The notes beneath the pieces are model-generated. The model was not told the DNA's origin and did no database searches. It saw nothing but the letters and a program-made list of their open reading frames with translations. Positions 51,254-60,509 of a stretch of DNA of 64,000 nt are shown one piece after another. Each line of letters begins with the position of its first letter. Positions within the stretch are counted from its first letter, which is position 1. Made by a program: the position numbers and the translations under genes. This DNA comes from SYFY01 sp041752315 (GTDB lineage Bacteria > Pseudomonadota > Gammaproteobacteria > Pseudomonadales > Azotimanducaceae), in assembly GCA_041752315.1 (NCBI GenBank), contig JBGSHJ010000001.1, positions 109,827 to 173,826 on the forward strand, written 5' to 3'.

Positions 51254-52505
51254 GTGTGTTTCTCCTGAACGGAAGTGTTTCCCTCCGAAAGACAAGACGA
51301 TCGACAATCAGCGAACCGACCAGGTCGCCCTCGACGTTGACCGCGGTTCTGAAGGTATCGAGTGGGCGTTCGATGAGCAACAGCAGACCAATCGCTTCGA
51401 GCGGAATCCCGACCGCCAGAAGTACCATCTGCATGCCTGCCATCGAACCCGAAGGGATGCCCGGTGCGCCGATCGAACTGATCATCGCCACGAAGAACAC
51501 GGCGATGATCGACGACTCGGTCAGCGGCACATTAAAAAGGTAGGCAAGAAAAACTGCAGCCATGCCTTCAAAGAGGGCGGTGCCATCCATGTTGATCGTT
51601 GCGCCAAGCGGTAATACAAAACTTGAAGTCGATTGCCTGACGCCAAGATTCTGTTCAGCACAACGCATGCTCACCGGCAACGTGGCCGCAGAGGACGAGG
51701 TCGTGAGTGCGACAAACATCGCCTGTCCGACGGCGGGGAACAAACGCCAAGGCGGCACCCGACCCACCCACCATCCCAAACCTGGCAGCACGACCGCGCC
51801 ATGGATCGCGGTAGCGCCCAGCACTACCATGGAAAAACCCAGCAGTTGGCCAAGCAGATTGGACTGCATGGAGCCAACAAAATTGTAGACGATGCCCATG
51901 ACACCGATGGGTGCCAATGCAACTGCCCAACCCGCGACACGGTAGATGACCGCCGTGATGTCGTGTACCGCGGCAATAATGGGCGATTCTCTCGGCAGCG
52001 CAAACAACGCCGCAAGTCCAAACACCACCGCATTGGTCACCAGACCCATGATGTTGAGGTTGGCGAGCGCCGAAAACGGATTCACCAGCATCTGTCGGAG
52101 TATGCCCAGCAACAACGCATCAATACCGGCATTTTCGGCCGTGACGAGAGTGACACCCGGCGCCAGAGGCGGCAGATCACTCAGTGGTGGCTGATCGGTC
52201 CAGGGATGCAGGTAGGTGACAACGAACAGACCGATGCCAATGGCAATGGCAGTCGTGGTCAGGAAATACAGGACGGTCAGGGTGCCCAGGCGCTGCATGT
52301 CCCTGGATTCTGCGAGGCGCAGGATGCCGGACATCAGGGAAAACAGGATCAACGGTCCTATGACCAGTTTCAGGGCTTCGAGGAAAAGGGTCCGCGCATA
52401 GAGCATGACGGCGTCGAGCCACGGTGTACCACCCACCAGCGTGCCCAGTGCCCAGCCGACCAACGCTCCCAGCAGCAGCAGCGGCGTCAGCCATTTCTGG
52501 TTCAT
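51246..52505 (-). CDS. Dicarboxylate/amino acid:cation symporter (DAACS/DctA-GltP family)
   Basis: A 419-residue inner-membrane symporter. Eight helices and two hairpins. The serine-rich hairpin TTSSSAATLPVSM and the family signature LPLGATINMDGTALFEG are present. SSIGAPGIPSGSM is the second hairpin. It imports dicarboxylates or acidic/neutral amino acids using a sodium or proton gradient; the substrate cannot be read from the sequence. Start ATG 52505. It overlaps the phosphatase gene by eight bases. Confidence 0.93.
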   Translation of the reverse strand: MNQKWLTPLLLLGALVGWALGTLVGGTPWLDAVMLYARTLFLEALKLVIGPLILFSLMSGILRLAESRDMQRLGTLTVLYFLTTTAIAIGIGLFVVTYLHPWTDQPPLSDLPPLAPGVTLVTAENAGIDALLLGILRQMLVNPFSALANLNIMGLVTNAVVFGLAALFALPRESPIIAAVHDITAVIYRVAGWAVALAPIGVMGIVYNFVGSMQSNLLGQLLGFSMVVLGATAIHGAVVLPGLGWWVGRVPPWRLFPAVGQAMFVALTTSSSAATLPVSMRCAEQNLGVRQSTSSFVLPLGATINMDGTALFEGMAAVFLAYLFNVPLTESSIIAVFFVAMISSIGAPGIPSGSMAGMQMVLLAVGIPLEAIGLLLLIERPLDTFRTAVNVEGDLVGSLIVDRLVFRRETLPFRRNTLG

Positions 52506-52565
52506 CGTTCAACACAGTCCATGATCGTCTAGCCAGACGCAACGGGACCGCGCACGCTGAACGAA

Positions 52566-52811
52566 TCAACAGCGCGTGTCAACGTGATGGCCAACACGGC
52601 CGGCACGAACCTCGTTCATGGCCAGGGCGGCTTCTACAGGGAAACGATTCGGACGTGTCATCCGGCCTGAAAAACGCAGATCTTCGCGTGGCTCCCTGAT
52701 GATGGCTCCACCGATGATTGCGGATGGTACATTGCGTCGGCCAAAAGGTACCGGTACGCCGGTTGACCCTTGTGCACGTTTGACTGGAACTGGAAATCGA
52801 CTGACTGACAT
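52566..52811 (-). CDS. Possible small protein, weak evidence
   Basis: An 81-codon frame lying alone in the 434 bases between the symporter and apbE. AGGAAG lies six bases before its ATG, which is a usable ribosome-binding site. The product is Arg/Pro-rich (SVSRFPVPVKRAQGSTGVPV) with no family resemblance and no signal. It may be chance; the rest of the gap shows nothing else. Confidence 0.28.
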   Translation of the reverse strand: MSVSRFPVPVKRAQGSTGVPVPFGRRNVPSAIIGGAIIREPREDLRFSGRMTRPNRFPVEAALAMNEVRAGRVGHHVDTRC

Positions 52812-52939
52812 CGGCGCTTCCTACTGCATGGCCGTGATGGGAGCAGTGTGCCGTGCCGGTGCAATCGAAGTGCACCGCCTTTGTGGTCTCTTGTTTTCGT
52901 TGTGTAATGGCTGACGGAATTCTGGCACGGAGGTGCCCG

Positions 52940-53956
52940 ATGCGTGTTCGATTTCCAGCGTTGGTGCTGTTCCTGGTGGTGTTCACCGGTTGGCTGGCCG
53001 GTTGCGGAGGGATGGATGGTGGACCGCGTTACGAATCCTTTGAAGGAGAGGTGATGGGTTCGTACTACGTGTTTACCGCGCGGTGCCCCGATCCGACTGC
53101 CGCCTTCACGTCAGCAACGCAGGTGCTGTCGGCTCTGGATGCCGAGATGTCGACCTACAAACCGGATTCCCCGCTCATGCAACTGAACCGGACAGCGGTG
53201 TCGACACCATTCGAAGCAACGACCGGATTGTGGGCCGTGCTTTCCCTGGCGAAGACCGTCCGAGAGCAAAGCGGCGGAGCGTTTGACGTCTCCGTGGGAG
53301 CGCTTGTCAACGCCTGGGGTTTTGGGGCAGAAAAAGTGCAGGCCAGACCGGCCGACCCGGAAATCCAGCGACTACTGCCACCCGCCGACGGTGGGTTTGA
53401 ACTTCTGGAGCCATACAGAATCAGACGAACCCGCGACGATGTGTTCATAGACCTGTCGGCCATTGCTCCTGGCTACGGCGTGGATCTTGCCATCGAGAGC
53501 CTGCGGCGAAGCGGTTGCACGGACGCGATGGTGGACGTCAGTGGCGAGGTGAGGGCGTATGGGGTGAACAAGGAAAACCGGTCTTGGCGAATCGGAATCG
53601 AAACACCGTCTGAGCTCCAGACGGGGGTGGAGGCTGTCGTTGCGCTGGTTGACCGTGCGGTTGCGACGTCCGGCGACTACCGGAACTACCGCGAGGTGAA
53701 TGGCCAGCGCTTGTCCCACACGATTGACCCTCGTGATGGCTACCCGATTCGCCATGCGCTGGCCTCGGTATCCGTGGTCCGGGACACGGCAGCCGAAGCG
53801 GATGCCTGGGCAACTGCACTCAACGTACTGGGTCCTGATGCCGGACTTGAATTGGCGGAAAGGGAATCCATTCCCGCTTACATGCTGGTTCGTCAAGCTA
53901 ATGGCTTCGGCGAACGTTATACTTCCGGAATGAAAAGTCTTCTGGAGTCGCAATGA
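52940..53956 (+). CDS. apbE: FAD:protein FMN transferase (ApbE), lipoprotein form
   Basis: A 338-residue periplasmic flavin transferase that attaches FMN to a threonine or serine of target proteins, classically NqrB/NqrC. GGAGG lies seven bases before the ATG at 52940. The leader ends in the lipobox WLAGC. Conserved motifs: VGALVNAWGFG, IDLSAIAPGYGVDLAIESL, VDVSGEVRAYG and SHTIDPRDGYP with the metal-binding histidine/aspartate. The stop overlaps nqrM by four bases, which points to the Na+-NQR as the flavinylated target. Confidence 0.95.
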   Translation: MRVRFPALVLFLVVFTGWLAGCGGMDGGPRYESFEGEVMGSYYVFTARCPDPTAAFTSATQVLSALDAEMSTYKPDSPLMQLNRTAVSTPFEATTGLWAVLSLAKTVREQSGGAFDVSVGALVNAWGFGAEKVQARPADPEIQRLLPPADGGFELLEPYRIRRTRDDVFIDLSAIAPGYGVDLAIESLRRSGCTDAMVDVSGEVRAYGVNKENRSWRIGIETPSELQTGVEAVVALVDRAVATSGDYRNYREVNGQRLSHTIDPRDGYPIRHALASVSVVRDTAAEADAWATALNVLGPDAGLELAERESIPAYMLVRQANGFGERYTSGMKSLLESQ

Positions 53957-54195
53957 GCACAGTCATTCTCGCGTTTGGCACCATGCTGTTACTGGTGGGG
54001 ATGATGGCCATCGGTGTCATGCTTGGACGCAAACCGATTGCTGGCAGTTGTGGTGGATTGAAGGCATTCGGCTCGGACACTGCATGTGAAATCTGTGGTG
54101 GTAACCCGGCCAAGTGCGATCGTGCTGACCGCGCTGAGGAAGCCGGCCTGGGATACGACGTGACACCAAAAACCGGGCGTCGACGCGAGTTCTGA
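53953..54195 (+). CDS. nqrM: NqrM, Na+-NQR maturation factor (DUF539)
   Basis: An 80-residue membrane protein required for maturing the sodium-pumping NADH:quinone oxidoreductase, probably by delivering iron. One N-terminal transmembrane helix (TVILAFGTMLLLVGMMAIGVMLG) and the four-cysteine motif GSCGGLKAFGSDTACEICGGNPAKC-type (Cys at ~33, 45, 48, 55). The ATGA overlap with apbE is the usual nqr-locus arrangement. The nqrA-F genes are not in the window. Confidence 0.95.
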   Translation: MSTVILAFGTMLLLVGMMAIGVMLGRKPIAGSCGGLKAFGSDTACEICGGNPAKCDRADRAEEAGLGYDVTPKTGRRREF

Positions 54196-54292
54196 GACGC
54201 ACGGGCCACCGCCACCGACCCGGTTGCACGACGGTCAGGCAAAGCGTAGTTAAAAACTTTGACTATGCTCTGTACATCCACCTACAGGCCGG

Positions 54293-55168
54293 ATGTTCAG
54301 GATGTCCCTACCCGTTGTTGATATCACCGCCGCTGAATCGCCAGGGGCCGACCTTCTTGCGATCGAAGCCAGGCTGAGGGTCGATATTCAATCACACCGT
54401 CTCAAATTGCCGGTGTTGCCAAATGTCGCCATGGAGGTGCTGTCGAGTTCGCTCGACGATGGTGCCGATGCTGCGAGACTGGCGGGGTTGATCCAGAAGG
54501 ATCAATCGCTTGCCACACACGTGTTGCGCGTCGTCAATTCACCGACCTTTCGAGGTTCCACCGAGATTGTTGCTCTGCAGCAGGCGATAGCTCGTCTGGG
54601 TATGGTCCGGATTCGCGAAATCGCACTGACCGCATCCCTGAAAAATGCCTTGAGTTGCAAAGGAGCTTTCCAGTCCCTGATGGATGAAGCCTGGCAGATC
54701 GGTCTGGCAACCGGTCTGTGGGCGAAGGAAATTGCACGCGCCACCCGCAAGAACGTCGAGGTAGCTTATCTGGGCGGACTTCTGCACAACGTTGGTTCTT
54801 CGGTGCTCGCGGTTGAACTCTGCAATCGGGAGCCTGCGCTTTCGATTGGAAACGCCAGGTATCTCCTGGCTGTTCTGGGCCGCGATGCTGGAACGGCGCT
54901 GGTCGAAAGCTGGAAACTGCCGGAAATGGTTGGGATCTGCATCCGTCACGCAGGCGACTTTGCCGCTGCTGGATTGCACACCGATGATGTTGCGACCGTT
55001 GAAGCGGGCCGTGCCATCGCCATTGCGATGCGGCAGGAGACGCTGGAGATCGATCAGATCGTCGAACTGGCTGCCGTTCAGCATCTGAATCTGTATCCGG
55101 AAGATGTCGAAGAACTGCTCGGTAAAAGCGAACAGATCAGAGCCTCTCTCGAGTCGATGGTGTTATGA
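54293..55168 (+). CDS. HDOD-domain signalling protein
   Basis: A 291-residue cytoplasmic protein dominated by an HDOD domain (~35-230): RLKLPVLPNVAMEVLSSSLDD, then LIQKDQSLATHVLRVVNSPTF and VALQQAIARLGMVRIREIAL. GLLHNVGSSVLAVEL is in the place of the HD motif without the metal-binding residues. Such proteins act in two-component or cell-cycle signalling by protein contact. Start 54293 or 54302 (MSLPVVDIT); both follow AGG. Its stop overlaps an ATG of the sthA frame. Confidence 0.85.
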   Translation: MFRMSLPVVDITAAESPGADLLAIEARLRVDIQSHRLKLPVLPNVAMEVLSSSLDDGADAARLAGLIQKDQSLATHVLRVVNSPTFRGSTEIVALQQAIARLGMVRIREIALTASLKNALSCKGAFQSLMDEAWQIGLATGLWAKEIARATRKNVEVAYLGGLLHNVGSSVLAVELCNREPALSIGNARYLLAVLGRDAGTALVESWKLPEMVGICIRHAGDFAAAGLHTDDVATVEAGRAIAIAMRQETLEIDQIVELAAVQHLNLYPEDVEELLGKSEQIRASLESMVL

Positions 55169-55188
55169 AAAGTGCCAGGGACAGTGCA

Positions 55189-56610
55189 ATGAAAACAGGG
55201 AATCAGATTTTCGATATCGTTGTCATCGGATCCGGCCCGGCGGGTCAGAAAGCAGCGGTCCAGGCTGCAAAGGCTGGCAAGAAGGTGGCAGTTTGCGAAC
55301 AGGCTCGAGAAGTGGGCGGTGCCTGTGTACATCAGGGCACCATCCCGAGCAAGGCGCTGCGGGAGCGGGCCATGGAACGCTACCGGGCAGGCCAGCGTTT
55401 TGCCGAATTGCGCTCTGCGCGCAACCTGTATCGCGGCGGTATTGCCGAACTGATCGGTGAAATGACCCACATCATTCACGCTCACGACCAGTACATGTCA
55501 GGACAATTGACCCGCAACGGCATCGAGATCGTGCACGGCCGCGCGAGCTTTGAAGACCCTCATACCGTTCGGGTTCGGCATACGGATGGTCGCACCTCCC
55601 AGCTGCGTACCGAATACGTGGTGGTGGCTACCGGTTCCAAACCGCGAGCTCCAGCCAATGTTGCCATCGACCATGAACATATCTATGACAGCGATTCGCT
55701 GCTTTCAATGGCGTATCTCCCACAGACCCTGCTGGTTCTGGGCGGTGGTGTCATCGCCTGCGAGTACGCCAGCGTGTTTGCACTCCTCGGTGTCCAGGTT
55801 ACTCTGGTGGATCGTTATCCCCGTCCGCTCGGCTTTCTGGATAGTGACCTGACCGACCGGTTTGTCGAGTATTTTGAACAGCACGGTGGAGTGTTCATCG
55901 GCGAAGCTGATGTCGAGAGTGTTGTGTTTGATGGTGTGAGTCAGGTCACCAGCACGTTTCGTGATGGTTCGGTTCTGCGTACCGACAAGGCCATGTGTGC
56001 GCTCGGTCGAATCTCGCAGATCGATGGGTTGCGCATCGAAAATTCCGGTGTGAAGGTCAATGATCGCCTGTTGATCGAAGTCAACGAAAACGGTCGCACC
56101 AATGTGCCCCACATCTACGCGGCAGGGGATGTGATCGGTCCACCTTCGCTTGCGTCAGCATCCATGGAACAGGGACGTCGTGTCGCCTGCGACATCCTGG
56201 GTGTCGGTGCCGGACGTTTCAGCGAGTTCATTCCAACGGGAATCTATTCGGTTCCGGAACTGGCAAGTGTCGGCCTGACGGAACTCCAGGCATCGCAAAC
56301 GTATCCGGGGACCGTGGTTGGTCGTGCAAACTTCAAGGAAATTGCGCGTGGACAGATTGCGCAATCCCAGGAAGGCATGCTCAAACTGGTGGTGACTCCG
56401 GATCGCAGAGTGGTTGGGGTTCATGCTGTCGGCGCCTTTGCAACCGAGTTGGTGCACATCGGCCAGATGGCGATGCTGAACAATGGCTTGATTGACACGT
56501 TTATCGAAAACATCTTCAACTTTCCGACCTATGCAGAGAGCTACCGTGTAGCAGCGCTGGATGCCTCGGGTGCACTGATCCGGGCAGGTGGCCAGCAGGC
56601 GGTGGCCTGA
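55189..56610 (+). CDS. sthA: Soluble pyridine nucleotide transhydrogenase (Si-specific)
   Basis: A 473-residue flavoprotein that exchanges reducing power between NADPH and NAD+. FAD motif FDIVVIGSGPAGQKAAVQ, then the SthA-specific segment GGACVHQGTIPSKALRERA with only one of the two disulfide cysteines of lipoamide dehydrogenases, an NAD(P) Rossmann motif TLLVLGGGVIACEYAS and the C-terminal dimer interface. Start: ATG at 55189 has AGGGA seven bases before it; ATG 55165, overlapping the previous stop (ATGA), adds eight residues and is possible. The linking to an HDOD gene is unusual and unexplained. Confidence 0.93.
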   Translation: MKTGNQIFDIVVIGSGPAGQKAAVQAAKAGKKVAVCEQAREVGGACVHQGTIPSKALRERAMERYRAGQRFAELRSARNLYRGGIAELIGEMTHIIHAHDQYMSGQLTRNGIEIVHGRASFEDPHTVRVRHTDGRTSQLRTEYVVVATGSKPRAPANVAIDHEHIYDSDSLLSMAYLPQTLLVLGGGVIACEYASVFALLGVQVTLVDRYPRPLGFLDSDLTDRFVEYFEQHGGVFIGEADVESVVFDGVSQVTSTFRDGSVLRTDKAMCALGRISQIDGLRIENSGVKVNDRLLIEVNENGRTNVPHIYAAGDVIGPPSLASASMEQGRRVACDILGVGAGRFSEFIPTGIYSVPELASVGLTELQASQTYPGTVVGRANFKEIARGQIAQSQEGMLKLVVTPDRRVVGVHAVGAFATELVHIGQMAMLNNGLIDTFIENIFNFPTYAESYRVAALDASGALIRAGGQQAVA

Positions 56611-56733
56611 TCCATAGAAAGCCTGCTCCCTGCCGGGTAATCCACTCGAGAATATTCTGGCCCGGGAGGGCTGCCTTTGCGGGGCCCTTCTTTGGCAGGC
56701 CAATCGCAGGCTGCCTCTGTAAGATGCAGCCGC

Positions 56734-57999
56734 ATGGATTCCAACTCTCCGCCTTTGGTCGAAGGTCGCCACACACGCAACCTGGGTCCGGCTATTGCCT
56801 GGCGTTATGTCGCCGGAGCCGCGAGCGGCCTGTCTGCGGTCAGCATTGCAGCAGTGTTTGGTCTTGCACTTTCGGTGGCGGTGCTGATCGTCGTCCTCTC
56901 CGTGGTGAATGGGTTCGAACGGGAACTGCGTGAGCGGGTGCTCGGTGTGCTCGCCCATGCGACGGTCTATTTTCCTCAACCTTCCCGCCCCGACAGGCGC
57001 GCTGAAAGTCGTCTTGTGGGCACCGGAGGGATTACCGGCCTGTCACCCATCGTGGAAAAGGCGGCGCTTGTCAGCAACGGCGTGAAAGTGGCCGGTGTCC
57101 TGGTGACCGGAATCGAGCCTGAACGTCATCGAACGGTTTCCGACCTGGAAGAATATGTCCAGCCGGTCGGTGCAGCACTTGAGCCTGGACGGTTTCAGGC
57201 ATGGATAGGCCAGCGCCTGGCCAGGCAGCTCGGCGTGCAGGTGGGTGAACAGATCACCCTGGTGCTTCCGTTGCCGACCGTGTCGCCCGTCGGGTTGCTG
57301 CCTCGGCAGCGCGCCTTCACGATATCCGGTCTGATCAACACTCAGAGCGAGATGGATGCACGTGGCGTCTTCATCCACATCGACGATTCCCGTCGGCTGT
57401 TTCGCATGGGTGACCAGATCGCCGGATACCAATTGCGAATTGCTGATCTCTTTGCCACGGATGAACTGTATCTGGCAACCGAGACGGCGTTTGGCCAACG
57501 GGAAATGCAGGTCCGACCCTGGATTCGGGTGCACGGGAATCTGTACCAGGCCATCGTCACCCAGAAAGTCACCATGTTTGTGCTGCTGTCCTTCCTGGTC
57601 GCTGTGGCGGCGTTCAATCTGGTCTCCGGACTGGTGATGGTCGCAGAGCAGAAACGGGTGGACGTGGCGATACTACGCAGCCTTGGCAGCACCACGCGCA
57701 CCGTATTGACCATATTCCTTTCACTTGGGCTGTTGCTGGGTGGCAGCGGGCTATGCCTTGGGTTGCTGAGCGGTGCGGGCATCGCGCACGTGCTGCCGGC
57801 CCTGCTGACCTGGGCATCCAGCTGGAGTGGTCGGGAATTGATGGGCCAGTACTTCATCAGCTATCTGCCGATCGACGTGAGGCAGGCCGACCTCATTGTC
57901 ATCACAGTCGTCAGCAGTTTCCTCATTCTGCTGGCAACGCTCTATCCCGCCTGGAAGGCGACCCGGCAGAAACCAGTGGAAATACTTGCACATGAGTGA
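56734..57999 (+). CDS. lolC: Lipoprotein-releasing ABC transporter permease LolC
   Basis: A 421-residue FtsX-like permease of the LolCDE complex that extracts lipoproteins from the inner membrane. N-terminal helix (ISIAAVFGLALSVAVLIVVLSVVNGFERELR-type) followed by a ~210-residue periplasmic domain and three C-terminal helices (TMFVLLSFLVAVAAFNLVSGLVMV and others). ATG at 56734 has no strong site but matches the family length; a frame upstream to 56677 is open by chance. Many lipoproteins in this window would be its clients. LolC versus LolE assignment is by gene order only. Confidence 0.9.
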   Translation: MDSNSPPLVEGRHTRNLGPAIAWRYVAGAASGLSAVSIAAVFGLALSVAVLIVVLSVVNGFERELRERVLGVLAHATVYFPQPSRPDRRAESRLVGTGGITGLSPIVEKAALVSNGVKVAGVLVTGIEPERHRTVSDLEEYVQPVGAALEPGRFQAWIGQRLARQLGVQVGEQITLVLPLPTVSPVGLLPRQRAFTISGLINTQSEMDARGVFIHIDDSRRLFRMGDQIAGYQLRIADLFATDELYLATETAFGQREMQVRPWIRVHGNLYQAIVTQKVTMFVLLSFLVAVAAFNLVSGLVMVAEQKRVDVAILRSLGSTTRTVLTIFLSLGLLLGGSGLCLGLLSGAGIAHVLPALLTWASSWSGRELMGQYFISYLPIDVRQADLIVITVVSSFLILLATLYPAWKATRQKPVEILAHE

Positions 58000-58687
58000 C
58001 GAATCAAGGAACGGTCACCCTGCATTGCGTGCTCTGGGACTCACCAAGACGTATCGACAAGGTAATGTCGTACTCCCGGTGCTGACCGGGGCCAACCTGG
58101 AAATTGCTCCGGGTGAACTGGTCGCACTGGTGGGCAGAAGCGGCTCGGGCAAGAGCACTCTGCTGCACATCCTTGCCGGGCTTGACGATGCCGATGATGG
58201 TGAAGTCTGGATAACAGACCAGAACCTGACGGCCGCCAGCGTCGATGGCCGGGCTGCGATCCGCAATCACTACCTTGGCTTCGTGTACCAGATGCATCAT
58301 CTGCTCCCGGAGTTTTCCGCGTCAGAAAACGTTGCGATGCCCTTGCGGCTGGCCGGGCTGGAAAGGCGAGAGGCGCTGCTGCGCGCGGAAGCGATGCTTC
58401 GGGCAGTCGGCCTGGCCGATCGTGCGACTCACCGACCTGCTGCGTTGTCAGGGGGTGAGCGGCAGCGGGTCGCCGTAGCGCGCGCGCTGGTGGCTGAACC
58501 TGCCCTGGTACTTGCAGATGAACCGACCGGCAATCTCGATCGCGAGAACGCCGGTGCCGTTCTGGATCTCATGCGTTCGCTCTGTCGCGAGCGTGGTGTC
58601 GGCATCCTGATCGCCACCCATGACCCTGCAGTCACTCGTGATGTCGATCGGATCGTGACACTGGATGCCGGGAAGCTCTCGGGATGA
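57992..58687 (+). CDS. lolD: Lipoprotein-releasing ABC transporter ATPase LolD
   Basis: A 231-residue ATPase. Walker A LVGRSGSGKSTLLH, Q-loop FVYQMHHLLPEFSASENV, signature ALSGGERQRVAVARAL, Walker B LVLADEPTGNLD and switch histidine IATHDP all intact. ATG at 57992 overlaps lolC by eight bases; the last four bases overlap lolE. Confidence 0.97.
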   Translation: MSDESRNGHPALRALGLTKTYRQGNVVLPVLTGANLEIAPGELVALVGRSGSGKSTLLHILAGLDDADDGEVWITDQNLTAASVDGRAAIRNHYLGFVYQMHHLLPEFSASENVAMPLRLAGLERREALLRAEAMLRAVGLADRATHRPAALSGGERQRVAVARALVAEPALVLADEPTGNLDRENAGAVLDLMRSLCRERGVGILIATHDPAVTRDVDRIVTLDAGKLSG

Positions 58688-59883
58688 ATGCCTCTCTGGA
58701 AATCGCGCTGCGCTACCTGCGAACCGGGCGGCAGGGATATGTGAGTTTCATCACCTGGGTATCATTTTTCGGTCTTCTGCTGGGTGTACTGGTACTGACC
58801 GTGGTGGTCAGCGTGATGAACGGATTTGATCACGAACTGAAAACCCGGCTGTTGCAGGCTATCCCCCACGTTGTGATCGACGACCTGGCGGTTCTGACAA
58901 AGGAGACATTCGACGTTCCGGACGTGATTGCGCGCTATCCCTATTTCGAGACAGTCGGGATGGTCGGTCGGGGCAATACCGTGCAGCCGGTGAGCCTCCT
59001 GGGACTGGACGCGGCCGGACTCGACGCCATGCAGGATGTGGGGACCGGCATGACCTCCGGTGACCTCCATACCTTGCTGGTGACACCGGGCAACCTTGTT
59101 CTGGGTGCACCTCTGGCTCGTCACCTGGGCGTGGGCGCTGGTGATCGTGTGGCAGTGACCTTGCCAGCGACCAGTGGTGGCAAGGTCCGTCCACAAGTTC
59201 TGGCTTTCAGATTGGGTGGCACGTTCAGCCTGGGCTCGGAGCTCGACTACGGGCTCGTTCTGGTCGCGATGCGTGATATTCCCGAGTCCATTCGCGCCAG
59301 TAGTGGCGAACGCGGTGTACAGTTGCGGCTGAAAAATCCGCTCGACGCAGAACGAATCAGAGGCATGCTCCAAAGGATTCTGCCGGAGGCGAGGATCACC
59401 ACCTGGATGGAAAGATACGGCGAACTCTTCCGGGCCGTGCAGCTGGAAAAAGCGATGATGTTTGTGCTGCTGCTGCTGGTGGTCACCGTCGCTGCCTTCA
59501 ACATCATTTCCGGCCAGGTGATGCTGATCCGCGAAAAAGCCTCGGCGATTGCGATTCTGCGGACAATGGGCGCTCGGGCATCCCAGGTATCGACGATCTT
59601 TCTCCTGCAGGGAATCATCATCGGCATTGCCGGCATCGCCAGCGGGCTAGTTCTGGGTGTGTTCGCAACGATCAACATCAATCACATCGTCGCAGCGCTG
59701 GAATCCCTGTTTGGCGTGAGTTTTCTCGAGGGCACCTATTTTGTGGAGATCCCTTATCAGATTCAGCCATCCGATCTGGGATTGATCGCTGGTCTGGCAG
59801 GCGGGATCTGTCTGCTGGCAGCCTGGATTCCGGCGCAGCGGGCCAAGCGAGTTCATCCCATTCAGGGCTTGCATGGCTTCTGA
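58684..59883 (+). CDS. lolE: Lipoprotein-releasing ABC transporter permease LolE
   Basis: A 399-residue FtsX-like permease. N-terminus EIALRYLRTGRQGYVSFITWVSFFGLLLGVLVLTVVVSVMNGF is typical; a periplasmic domain follows, then three helices and RAKRVHPIQGLHGF at the C-terminus. The ATGA overlap with lolD fixes the start. Together with lolC and lolD it forms a complete LolCDE unit. Confidence 0.95.
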   Translation: MNASLEIALRYLRTGRQGYVSFITWVSFFGLLLGVLVLTVVVSVMNGFDHELKTRLLQAIPHVVIDDLAVLTKETFDVPDVIARYPYFETVGMVGRGNTVQPVSLLGLDAAGLDAMQDVGTGMTSGDLHTLLVTPGNLVLGAPLARHLGVGAGDRVAVTLPATSGGKVRPQVLAFRLGGTFSLGSELDYGLVLVAMRDIPESIRASSGERGVQLRLKNPLDAERIRGMLQRILPEARITTWMERYGELFRAVQLEKAMMFVLLLLVVTVAAFNIISGQVMLIREKASAIAILRTMGARASQVSTIFLLQGIIIGIAGIASGLVLGVFATININHIVAALESLFGVSFLEGTYFVEIPYQIQPSDLGLIAGLAGGICLLAAWIPAQRAKRVHPIQGLHGF

Positions 59884-59931
59884 GCCATCCGGCGCGGAAG
59901 GTACTCGCTGCTGCGGGGTCTCCCGCAACCT

Positions 59932-60471
59932 TCATTCCGTTTGCGAAGTTGTTAGCGCGAGGCGACGCTGTTTTCGTTTGCGCCACCGGCTGATGACGTG
60001 AAGACGCCATGTCACCCTCACCAGAATGTACGCGGTGATACCACCTACCCAGCCACAGATCAGTGAACCGAACGCCAGTGGATAGCCGACATTGACCAGG
60101 TTGGCCAATAGCCAGTCGAGCGACAGATCCACTTGTTCGATGGAAATCTGCCGACCAAGCAGCCACGCTCCCAACCGGTAGGTGAAATAAAGGACCGGCG
60201 GCATCGTCACCGGATTGGTCAACCAAACCAGTGCAAGGCTCATGGGTAGATTGCAACGGAACGCCAACGCCAGCAGGCCTGCCGGTACCATCTGAAAGGG
60301 AATCGGCAGGAAACAGCAGAAGATCCCGATGAACGCCGCTCCCGAGGCGGAGCGACGGTTGAGATGCCAGAGGTCCTCGTTCTCGAGAAGATTTCCGAGT
60401 GGTCGAAGCGCCGAATACTCACGCAACTTGTCCGGGGTTGGCAGGTAGCGCTTGATGAAGTTGCGGGGCAT
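59932..60471 (-). CDS. DUF2062 membrane protein
   Basis: A 179-residue membrane protein of the DUF2062 family. Motif order: NFIKRYLPTPDKLRE, then GAAFIGIFCCFLPIPFQMVPAGLLALAFRCNLPMSLALVWLTNPVTMPPVLYFTYRLG, the family core with four helices. ATG at 60471 is used; the open frame extends to 60867 but overlaps comEC and is unlike the family. It is convergent with lolE and divergent from comEC, its usual neighbour. Role unknown. Confidence 0.92.
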   Translation of the reverse strand: MPRNFIKRYLPTPDKLREYSALRPLGNLLENEDLWHLNRRSASGAAFIGIFCCFLPIPFQMVPAGLLALAFRCNLPMSLALVWLTNPVTMPPVLYFTYRLGAWLLGRQISIEQVDLSLDWLLANLVNVGYPLAFGSLICGWVGGITAYILVRVTWRLHVISRWRKRKQRRLALTTSQTE

Positions 60472-60509
60472 AACTCGATTATGCCCACTTGCTCGTGACA
60501 ACTCGATTG

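Noticed and set aside
54265..54286. SOS-like palindrome CTGT...ACAG upstream of the HDOD gene
   Set aside because: The half sites are separated by ten bases instead of eight, so it is not a LexA box.
56640..56705. Possible terminator after sthA
   Set aside because: G/C-rich stretches are present but I could not pair them into a stable stem followed by a T run.
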